This document shows, piece after piece, positions 45,225 through 55,361 of a DNA stretch of 64,000 nt. The first letter of the stretch is position 1. Every line of letters begins with the position of its first letter. The stretch is from assembly GCA_026075535.2 (NCBI GenBank), contig AP026546.1, positions 3,720,001 to 3,784,000 on the forward strand. Direction: 5' to 3'. A program made the translations under genes and the position numbers. The notes under the pieces are model-generated. The model was given only the letters and a program-made list of their open reading frames with translations, was not told where the DNA came from and made no database searches. Source of the DNA: Tricholoma matsutake (lineage: Eukaryota > Basidiomycota > Agaricomycetes > Agaricales > Tricholomataceae).

Positions 45225-46265
45225 GAGAAATTTGTGAAGTCCAAAGTAGCCAGCACATCTCGTCGTGACTCCTCACCAGAACTCCAAGATGACATCAGGC
45301 AAATGGATTTTGGAGGAGAATTTGCTGCAGATGAAAGTGCTGCAATGCTCAAGGCTGTGCAGGCTGCCAAGGGTTGACAGAAATCAAGATTGCAGGCAAC
45401 AGAATTAGCAGCCAAAGATCATGTACAGGGGATGGCAAAGGTGTGTATTTCATAGTGTCACCACATCAAATATGTGACACAATTTCAGATGGGCATCCAT
45501 TTGCAGTCTGTCCAAGATGATCCCCCAAAGCAACTAAACAGACGTGGTGAGCCAAAGCCACAATACAAAAACAGTGATCTGCCCTTCAAAGACTATAGTC
45601 GAGACCTCGTAATCTGGAGAACCAAAGTTTTACCCCCCATTACCAACTGGGCTGGAACTCGTGATGACCCATTTGCAGTGGGTGCACACCCCAAGTTCAT
45701 GTGCAAAATAAAATTTGCATGTCTCACATGTGCACATAAGGTAGCACTATTGAGCATAATTTGATGTAGTAAAATAAAATGAAATTTTTGTTATGTAATG
45801 TTGTTGTTTCCTAACAAGTACTACTAATACAACTTTGGTTGTCTCTTGCAAGTGTCATGCTCAAAGCACTGAGCATAAGGTTGCCCTGACATCAATGCCC
45901 TAACAAACAGGTCCCATCTCCAGAGAGACAGCTATGACACTCTCAACTTTCTTGTCACCCCTAGTTAGTTGTCTCCTTCACTGGGCCATCTCTACCCACC
46001 CAGACATTTCTTATGCAGTTCAACAACTCTCACAATATCTCAACAGTTATTCCTTTGGGCACTGGAATGCAGAAATTCACCTCATACAGTATCAAAAAGA
46101 GATGCAGAATCACAAACTGTACCTTGGAGGCAGAATTTTTATCACCCAGAGCTCAAAATGGTATTGCCAGGTGTAAGGTGTAAGGTATCCCTTATGCAAT
46201 ATCGCCTATATACAAAATAAAGGAGTGTAGCAGATGTAATAAGAAGTATATACAAATGCTCTGAC
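45225..46265 (+). pseudogene. Insertion of gene fragments inside the ankyrin region
   Basis: Two plus-strand fragments. 45225-45770 reads as pieces of a protein with FGGEFAADESAAMLKAV and FKDYSRDLVIWRTKVLPP ... NWAGTRDDPF, a pattern I associate with uncharacterised Agaricomycete proteins (possibly DUF6532-like). 45940-46175 reads HWAISTHPDISYAVQQLSQY and HWNAEIHLIQYQKE, the Ty1/Copia RT to RNase H junction. Both are broken by stops. The block separates two ankyrin arrays that would otherwise run on. No clear terminal repeats. Confidence 0.55.
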
Positions 46266-46267
46266 AA

Positions 46268-48450
46268 TCATGCAGTTTGAAGTGCATTGCCATATTCCCC
46301 TCCTTTTTCATTGACATTTGCCCCCTTCTCTATCAGCAACTTGACAATCTCCTGATTTCCATTCCATGATGCAGCCTGGAATGCAGTGCCAAAGAACCCT
46401 CCTTGTGCATTGACATTTGCCCCCTTCTCTATCAGCAACTTGACAATCTCCTGATTTTCATTGTATGATGCAGCCTGGAGTGCATTGCCATATTTTCCTG
46501 CTTCAGCATTGACATTTGCCCCCTTCTCTATTAGCAACTTGACAATCTCCTGATTTCCATTCTCAGATGCAGCCTGGAGTGCATTGCCAAAGAACCCTCC
46601 TTGGGCATTGACATTTGCCCCCTTCTCTATCAGCAACTTGACAATCTCCTGTGTTCCTTTCACTGATGCAGCCTGGAGTGCATTGCAATATTTCCCTCCT
46701 TGTGCATTGACATTTGCCCCCTTCTCTATCAGCAACTTGACAATCTCCTGCACTCTTTTCACTGATGCAGCCTGGAGTGCATTGCCATATTTCCCTCCTT
46801 GTGCATTGACATTTGCCCCCTTCTCCATCAGCAACTTGACAATCTCCTGATTTCCATCCCATAATGCAGCCTGGAGTGCATTGCCATAGTCTCCTCCTTG
46901 TGCATTGACATTTGCCCCCTTCTCTATCAGCAAATTGACAATCTCCTGCATTCCTTTCACTGATGCAACCTGGAGTGCAGAGCCATATCTCACTACTTGT
47001 GCATTGACATTTGCCCCCTTCTCTATCACCAACTTGACAATCTCCTGATTTCCATTCCATACTGCAGCTTGGAGTGCATTGCCATATTTTCCTCCTTGAG
47101 CATTGAGATTTGCCCCCTTTTCTATCAGCAACTTGACAGTCTCCTGATTTCCATTCCATACTGCAGCTTGGAGTGCATTGCCATATTTTCCTCCTTGAAC
47201 ATTGAGATTTGCCCCCTTTTCTATCAGCAACTTGACAATCTCCTGATTTCCATTGTATGATGCACCATGGAGTGCATTACCATAATGCTTTCCTTGTGCA
47301 TTGACATTTGCCCCCCTCTCTATTAGCAACTTGACAATCTCCTGATTTCCATCCTCAGATGCAGCCTGGAGTGCATTGCCATATTCCCCTCCTTGTGCAT
47401 TGACATTTGCCCCCTTCTCTATCAGCACCTTGACAATCTCCTGATATCCATACCCAGATGCAGCCTGGAGTGCATTCTCAAATAACCCTCCTTGTGCATT
47501 AACATTTACACCCTTCTCTATCAGCAACTTGACAATCTCCTGCATTCCTTTCACTGATGCAGCCTGGAGTGCATTGCCAAATAACCCTCCTTGTGCATTG
47601 ACATTTGCCCCCTTCTCTATTAGCAACTTGACAATCTCCTGTTTTCCATTCCATGATGCAGCATACATTGCATTTCCATATTTCCCTCCTTGTACATTGA
47701 CATTTGACCCGTTCTCTATCAGCAACTTGACAATCTCCTGTGTTTCTTTCACTGATGCAGCTTGGAGTGCATTGCCATATTTCCCTCCTTGTGCATTGAC
47801 ATTTGCCCCCTTCTCTATCAGCAACTTGACAATCTCCTGTGCTCCTTTCACTAATGCAGTCTGGAGTGCATTGTCATATTTTCCTCCTTGTGCATTGACA
47901 TTGGCCCCCTTCTCTATCAGCAACTTGACAATCTCCTGATTTCCATTCCATGCTGCAGCTTGGAGTGCATTGCCATATTTTCCTCCTTGAGCATTGAAAT
48001 TTGCCCCCTTTTCTATCAGCAACTTGACAATCTCCTGATTTCCATTGTATGATGCACCATGGAGTGCATTACCATAACACTTTCCTTGTGCATTGACATT
48101 TGCCCCCTTCTCTATTAGCAACTTGACAATCTCCTGATTTCCATTCTCAGATGCAGCCTGGAGTGCATTCTCAAATAACCCTCCTCTGGCATTGATATTT
48201 GCCCCATTCTCTATCAGCACCTTAACAATCTCCTGCATTCCTTTCACTGATGCAACCTGGAGTGGATTGCCAAATAACCCTCCTTGTGCATTGACATTTG
48301 CCCCCTTCTCTATCAGCAACTTGACAATCTCCTGTTTTCTATTCCATGTTGCAGCATGGAGTGCATTGCCATATTTCCCTCCTTGTTCATTGACATCTGC
48401 CCCCTTCTCTATCAGTCTTTGAACTTGATTGAAAAGACCAAGGAGTGCTG
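46268..48450 (-). repeat. 99-bp tandem ankyrin-coding repeat, 22 units
   Basis: Units of exactly 99 bp coding EIVKLLIEKGANVNAQGGKYGNALQAAS-type repeats. Near-identical DNA lies between units, and variation is concentrated at the residues after QAA(S/V) (WNGN, VKGM, ENGN, YNGN, VKRV) and before GNAL (KY, LF, EY, FF). Confidence 0.9.
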
Positions 48451-51185
48451 CATAATATAATGGGAAAGCATCTGGCCTCCTTCCAAAATCAACCTGTCTC
48501 CCTGTACTGCCTGGATTCCAAAGTTGTATCCATGTAACAAATGGTGCTCCATTGGGCTCAAAAAGATCTTCCATCAATGTTCTCATCACTGCTGACTCCC
48601 TGTCACTTTGTTCTGCATCTCTGGCATGATCTGCCCAATGCTTTGCAGCATAATAAGCAAGCTGGAAGTTGTTGATATTTTCATGATTCAGAGTTCCATG
48701 TGCAGTGAATTGCAACAGGTATCCAAGACAAGATTCAGCAATAAGGCAGCTAGCATCCCCCTCACTGAAATTGGCCTGTACTGCAATAAGATATTCTTTC
48801 ACTGTGAAATGTGCCAATTTTATTTTCCCTATCATCTCTGTGAGCATTTCTTTTGAAATAAGTATTGAGACATCTGTTACCATTGGTGACTGTCACAAGA
48901 TCAGCACATACTCGTTGTACTGATACCCTATTCCACTTTTTTCCTGGCAGAAATTTAGGGTGTTGGTCTTCAACCCTAACAATTGCCACAGCTTCACAAA
49001 TCTCCTCAATTGTAAGTGGTTCTTTGGAAAAAGCAAGCCATTGCATAATAGTTAGAACTATGTCATGGTGTTGAGGATTAAGCTTGGCAAAAAATTGCTG
49101 ATATGCTTGATCAAGATCTGCAGGCAGATTCTTTAATTGTGTTGTGACCTCATCAGGACTGTTGCAATCATTCAATGCACTGAGCTGCATTGCCACCCAT
49201 TGGAACCTATAGACACAGATAAAACTTAGCATATGACTCTGAGAATCATAATGAGCTTCAGTTACATTCCACCAGCACCAGCAAGCAAAGACTCCCTAAT
49301 ATTTGTCTGGATTTCTTCACTCCACAATGCCAGCTGCTGAGAATCTTTCATGGTTGAGTCAATATACAGCTTTATATCAGCATTGGTGAAGCCATTAAGA
49401 TGGACAGCTTGTTTCTGGGGAATCCTTGAAAGCTGGTCAGTAATATCAGGCTTGTCCCTGCTAGTTACCAACACATGCAATCTCCCCCCTCCTGCAGTCA
49501 ACAACTTCTTTAGCCATGCAGCTACCTGGCTGATTTCACTGCATTCATCCAGTGCATCAATGATAATAAATGTCTCTGGTAAGTGTTGAAGTGCAGAGCT
49601 GCAAATCTTCTGGACAACATCCCTTGAAGGCAAAGTGGTACCAGAACCACAATTCTTGTAATTTGTCACCAATATGTCAGGTAATGTGTCAAGATGGACA
49701 CACAACTGATAAGTGATAGAGCGAAGGAGGCTATCATATGACTGTAGTGATGCTTGGGCATCTCTGCTGTCAAAAAAGAAATATGTGCAAGTAGTATTGT
49801 CACTCTGAACAATAGACTTGATGATTGATGCACTGGAATTCATATAATCATGGACCTTCTTGTCAGTTCAGTGAATATACATACCATAATACTGTCTTGC
49901 CACTTCCCGCTAGATTATGATCAACAAACCATCAGAATATCAGTGTTCTCATGACTCACACTTGCCAATTAATTGGAGAACTGAATCTGAATCCTGCTTC
50001 CACTTTGCAAAAAAGGCCTCCTTGAAGATCCAGGATGTTGTATCCTCAAGGCATTTCTCAAGTGCACCATCATAGTTGTTGTTGGGCACTGTCACAGATG
50101 CAGACAACCAAGAAAATATTTTCTTTCTTTCATCGGCTGGATAACAGATGACTTATTAGCTTTGCTCATGTTATCATGATGAGACTTTGAGGAAGAATAG
50201 CTTCAAAGTAAAAAGATATTAACCTGTGGTGACAATGGTATCTTGAACTTGGTGTAACTGCAAATAATGTCAAATTTTGATGGTATATGGTCAGAGTAGT
50301 GCACCATCTAACCTTCATCTGGTCCCGGACACCACGTACTTCCAAGAGGGTATCAATATTGACAACAAGCTTTATCATTGTAACGACAGATAGTTGGCAG
50401 CCACTATAAAAGCACTGACCAATCAACTCACATTAGCCTCATTGATAATTCGATCCAGGTTGTCATTATGGCCTTTCAGTGAAGATGCATCATTGGTGCT
50501 ATTGAAAAACCGGACTAATGTTCCACGAGATCTCGACTGCTCTATCTCGGCAGTCAGGCTTTTGATTTCGCTAACAGAGAAATATATCAGGGATATCAAT
50601 CAATGAATGTCTCCAGACACGCACACTTCCAGCTTCCCGAGAAAATCGACTATGTCCGCACTAGCTCCTGCAGTTTCCATCTCCTTCACCTTTGAGAAGA
50701 TAGGTTGGAGATCTTTCATCTGCGTGGCTAGGGTTCTGAACCCCTGAATATTGTCCGAAGTTTCCTGAGCGATCATCTCGTTAGATCAGGGTCCACAACT
50801 ATCAGATACTTCACCGATGTACTTGAACTCTTTCAATGATTGTCAACAATCCCAACAATGCAACTTTTACGCCCGGCCCAGGAATATCGCTCGAGATCCT
50901 GAGTAATAGCTTTAGCGCGTTAACAGCTGTATCTTTCGCCACGGAAGGGATCGTAAGGGCAGTTTCCGAACGAGACTGAATGACATTCGAGGCTGGAGCT
51001 TCCACTGAGGTAGCAGGGTTGTACGATGGTGCCTCAATCTCAGGACGGTCTGTGAGAGCGTGTGCGGTAGGATTCGGAATCAGGAACCTCGAAGACTGTT
51101 GCTGGACCAGACTGGAGTTCGGCTGCGATCCTGGGGATCTGGGCTTTACCAGCCTCTTGAACACTGAAGGTATGAATTTCGGCAT
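46268..51185 (-). CDS. NACHT-ankyrin NLR-like (STAND) protein
   Basis: Multi-exon gene. Exon 1 is 51185-50823 (MPKFIPSVFKRLVKPRSP...), followed by exons 50776-50625 and 50570-50432, then less certain small exons to about 49900. The N-terminal domain is helical and unrecognised. NACHT: Walker A GSGKT split across small exons near 49900, TCTYFFFDSRDA, Walker B FIIIDALDECSE and sensor LHVLVTSRDKPD (exon 49843-49262). After the intron at 49255-49197 come the winged-helix region and IKLAHFTVKEYLIA. Then 22 consecutive 33-residue ankyrin repeats. The frame changes near 48880 with no plausible intron, so this allele may be broken. Fungal NLRs of this layout are thought to act in non-self recognition; the role here is inferred. 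Confidence 0.75.
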
Positions 51186-51249
51186 GATTCAGAACAAAGT
51201 TGAAAGAACTACGTATGTAGAAGCTGTAGAAGACGACACAGGATAATCG

Positions 51250-51740
51250 ATAAACTCGTGACCAATCTTGACCATTACATAATAATAATAAAGTTCACAA
51301 CTACAACGCGACACCTCCTAAGTTCTAACGCTGACCGATGGTGCGAATCAATATCGAAAACTAGAATCTCTTGAACTTATGTAATTGACGCTTTTTCATC
51401 CACATCCTGTGTTCAAACTCCTCAAAATTCATCGTTCACTGGAAGGATACTGCGCAGTCCAGTGAACTATCACCACTGCCAATTCGATGCCACGTTGGCT
51501 ACGTCATTACAATCTAGACTCGTTTTTCGGCAGGATCCTCAAGTTCTACGTCCTTGGATACTCTTTACCAAGGCATGCCCTCATGAAGTGAGCAGACGAT
51601 ATCAAATTGCGTCTGACAAAATGGATAACAACAAACGCCACCTTACTTGACAAACCATATATGCCACAAGACTGTCGTCGATGGGCGGTTGTTCCCACTG
51701 AAGCTGGTTAATTAGTACACTGCGTGGTAGTTGCTACAAA
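51250..51740. other. Intergenic region upstream of the NLR, no gene seen
   Basis: It lies between the NLR start (51185) and the MFS relic. It should contain the NLR promoter, but I recognise no specific elements. Confidence 0.5.
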
Positions 51741-51756
51741 TGAAACGCCTGAAGAA

Positions 51757-52040
51757 GGCAGGGTGCAGGATCAAGAGCTTACAGCTCCTGTGAGTAACCT
51801 AGTCACTTCTCCCCTTCCTGATCAATGTTATTACTGACTGCATTGTATTCTCATCTGCGCAGGTTGTAGCGATGACGTCTGTAATGACGGTGGTGTGGGC
51901 GTTTGTTCCTATTGCGGCACAGCGAATAGATCAATTTCATTCCCACTTTGACGAGACGGAAGCCCGTGCGCTCGGCTGCGGTCCGATATCGTTCAACCGG
52001 ATGACGAAAGGACGTCGGCAGAATACAACGCTCTCATGAT
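51757..52040 (+). pseudogene. Relic 3' exons of a second MFS transporter
   Basis: A short coding stretch RIKSLQLL is followed by an intron (GTGAGTAACC at about 51790 to GCGCAG at 51863) and VVAMTSVMTVVWAFVP. This copies the last intron and final transmembrane helix of the intact gene downstream (KSLQPL, intron starting GTGAGTAACC, VVMMSLMTVFWLLVP). Everything upstream is missing. The tail continues AAQRIDQFHSHF to a stop near 52037. It is the remains of a tandem duplicate. Confidence 0.7.
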
Positions 52041-52428
52041 ACGTCTCTTTAGATTAGCCACATTCTCGTGGAAAGAAATGAACAACACGCCAAACACGAC
52101 GACATAGAATCGAGCAGTAAAGACACAAAATCCTCTGATGAAGGTTTCAATGTAACCTCTGCCTCATGACTAGGCCTCCCACGATGCAGCCTCGCACTTG
52201 CTCCAAACCAAACCTTTTATGTATTCTCTGATAAGTATGTTCAATCACTGATCCAGGGTCCAGGGATGCCTCATGTCTGATTTTCCTTACGACAGAACCT
52301 CCACTGCCGATGTTGCTATCGAAGAAATTAAAGGAGGTTATCTCTAAATGTTCCCACAATCTTCCGGAGTGAATTTAATACCCATTTCACCATGAAGCCA
52401 ATAACAGCTCGCCAAATCCTCAGACGTA

Positions 52429-54483
52429 ATGTCCGCAACCGACGTCCCAGTGCTACAGGATTCTACTCATAAAACACCTGTTGATAGTGGGTTATTTTAT
52501 GGACCGATAAGCAATCGAGCCAACGACAAGAGAAGAGATACCAATGTTGATTCTCTGACCGTGACCGACACATCGGCTACAGTATCTGCACCATCGAGGA
52601 AGCAGGTGAACAAGACTCGGTTTCAGTTCATCGCTCTTTGTTGGACCTTATTCCTCGCTGGCTGGAACGATGGCTCGATAGGACCACTCTTACCCAGGAT
52701 CCAAAAATTTTACAATGTAGTATTTTCTCGCAGATATCATGCGGGAAGCCGTTGACGAATGCCCGTAATCATGTAGGTAGGATTCACCATGGTGTCTTTG
52801 ATTTTCGTCGTAGCCTGCGTGGTATGAGACTTTCGCAAAGTGACAAATTCTCATTTACTTATCTTTGTTAGGGATACATATCAGGTGCTTTGGCGAACTT
52901 ACCGCTATCTGACCAACTGGGTCTGGGGAAAGTTTGTTTTCACAATGTCAAACAAATTTATTCTCTTTTAATGCGTAGTTCGCTAGGCTCTTGTTATAGG
53001 TACTCTTTCAAATGTTCGACGCATGTAGTAAGGATTATGACCCCACTTGCAGGTTCTCTTTGTCAAATTGTAGCGTATACCATTCAGGCTCCAGCTTTAC
53101 CGTTCCCGATGTTTATTATCTGTTTCGCTATCATTGGTTTCGGCCTAGCAATTCAGGTCGGTCGCTCCTCTCAAAAGTCCATGCACTCCAGGCTAATTTA
53201 ATCCGTTGACAAAGGAATCCCAAGCGATTGGCTATGTCGCGAGTATCAAAGACAATGCCGAAACCAGGATGGGAATCCTCCATGCTTGTTATGGTGCATC
53301 AGGAGTTTTCAGCCACTCAGTAATGTAAACATTTATTTATTAGGTGCTGGTGCACTATGTTCCCCTCTGGTTGCGACACAATTCGCCCAAGCGCGCCACT
53401 GGTCCTTTCATTATCTCATCTCTCTCGGCATCGCGATTTCGAACACTGCCATCCTGATAGCTGTCTTCCGATTCAAAACCCAGGATGGTAAGTATCTTCT
53501 TTCTGGTTTATATCTGGCACTCATCTATGGATCCCAGAATGTTTGGTTGAGATTGGTCAATCCGCCACGGAAAAAGGAACTAGTAGCGATAGCACGTTTC
53601 GCCAGATTCTATCGCAGAAAACTGTACATCTTCTCGCCTTCTTCAGTTTTGTCTATGTCGGGGTTGAAGTCACCCTTGGAGGTTTGTAATCCTTTGGCTT
53701 TGCTTAACGATTCGGCCCATGATGTGTTATATGCCAGGATGGAGTGTAACCTATGTTATCGACGTACGAGGCGGTGGTCCATCATCCGGCTACATCTCTA
53801 CTGGGTTTTTCAGTGGTGTGTGCTCTGACTGTCAGCGACAAACATATAATTCCATGTCTTCACCTAGGCCTTTCGTTCGGCCGTGTTGGACTTCTCTGGG
53901 TAAACAAAAAAGTCAGGGGCGCACCACAGTACACACCCCGAACTAACACTATCCCTATCAGGTGGGCGAACGCCGCGTCCTCTTCATTTATGCCCTCCTC
54001 GCAATTGGGTACGCACATTGCCTGCCTCTCTCCTCTCTTTAAACTCTTCAACGCCACCACAAGGCTCGAACTCGTCATCTGGTTCGTACCTTCCCTAGTC
54101 GGCGACGCCGTGGCGGTCGCCCTTGTAGGTATGCTCCTAGGACCGATGTTTCCTATCTCGATGAACCACGCGAGGCGCGTTCTACCCCGGTGGTTGCTCA
54201 CAGGCTCAGTCGGATGGGTTGTGGGGTTCGGTCAAGCGGGAAGTGCAGTGCTCCCGTTCATGGCAGGCGCATTGTCGTCAAAGTTTGGAATGAAAAGTTT
54301 GCAGCCCTTGTGAGTAACCAATACCCTTTGTGTTCTTTTTTTTTTTTTTTTTTTTTTGCTTTTCTGATAATTCCTTTGCTGTGGTGTTCTGATTCGTTCT
54401 GGTTCTGTAGGTTAGTTGTGATGATGTCTTTGATGACGGTGTTTTGGTTGCTTGTTCCTGGGAAACCGCAGCGAACAGATTAA
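52429..54483 (+). CDS. MFS transporter, 13 exons, about 457 residues
   Basis: Exons that keep one frame: 52429-52716, 52777-52821, 52872-52931, 52987-52999 (13 nt), 53053-53156, 53215-53302, 53344-53487, 53538-53681, 53738-53815, 53868-53911, 53962-54008, 54064-54309 and 54411-54483. A hydrophilic N-terminus of about 65 residues precedes a 12-helix-type core with FIALCWTLFLAGWNDGSIGP, GYISGALANLP, ASIKDNAETRMGILHACYGA, PLVATQFAQARHWSFHYL, FSFVYVGVEVTLGGWSVTYV and VGWVVGFGQAGSAVLPFMAG. It resembles fungal MFS proteins related to yeast BSC6 and fucose-permease-like carriers; the substrate is unknown. The intron at 53303-53343 lacks a GT start (it reads GAGTTT), so correct splicing is doubtful. 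Located in the plasma membrane by family. Confidence 0.82.
53576..53884 (+). repeat. 309-bp segment duplicated in inverted orientation
   Basis: This piece covers the end of exon 8, intron, exon 9, intron and the start of exon 10 of the MFS gene. By my comparison it is identical to the reverse complement of 58423-58731. Confidence 0.9.
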
Positions 54484-55361
54484 ATCACGGCCAGCCTTGT
54501 GTTTCAGTGGCAGCTTGGACTCTTTGGACGGAGTACTCGGAAGGGAGGGAGGAAGAAGGAAGAAGGAAACGAAAAATCCTTGGTCCCAATTAGGAAGAAA
54601 TTCCTTCAATCCCATGTATGTATTAGATGATTACTGTAAAATAGATGGCGGATGTATGTGGCTTTTTTTTCTGGCATTATGTAGGCGTTATTATTACTAG
54701 TCTTGTTCGACTGAGATGAACCGAAATGATGAGGTGAAGATCAAATGAAGATGTTGAGGTCGATGAAGTGAGCAGTCGATGAGGGTCTTGTGAAAATCCC
54801 AGTAGTCTCCAGCCGATATACTATGCACTCTTCTATAACTTAGTGATTGCAACGGGAGCTCTCTACTACATCGCTTGATGGTATAATACTATAATACCTC
54901 ACACCACGCTTTGAATAGAATACAACACGCATTGCAGTCTTGTTCAGCTTATCAGAGTCACTCTTTCCCCCAGGTTCGTCGTTGAATGTCAGTGCGGCGA
55001 AGCAGGAGGTGGCGTCCCAGGGTTTAAATCGTACTTTTCTCCTTGAACACTTCATCAGAGATTTAAGTGCTTTGTCGAGCCAACAATGGATGGTTTGCGT
55101 CCGTACATCGATTCCATGATATTGCAAACATCGATATCCAGCAATACATATATAGTTGGTGATTCCTGTGCTGAAAACTTGAAAACTTGAACCACCAACC
55201 CCGGAAAAGCTTTCTGACATTCTCGATGGTAAAGTGACGGCTGTTCAAGTTGGGGGCGGTGGTTGCTTCATCCGCATGCGAGCGCGGGGCGCAAGGAGAC
55301 ATGGTATATCGACTACAACTACACTTCTCTATATTCTTCTTTGCATCTAGACCCTCAGGCC
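54484..55361. other. Intergenic region between convergent MFS and bHLH genes
   Basis: It holds the 3' regions of both genes. I see no ORF, repeat or RNA gene that I can support. Confidence 0.5.

Noticed and set aside
44724..48422. Plus-strand ORFs with repeated DICPLLYQQLDNL or LTFAPFSISNLTIS
   Set aside because: They are the complement of the ankyrin-coding repeats, and periodicity keeps them open.
46268..48450. Regularly spaced near-identical direct repeats (CRISPR-like at first sight)
   Set aside because: The unit is 99 bp and translates as 33-residue ankyrin repeats with no distinct spacers. The locus is eukaryotic.
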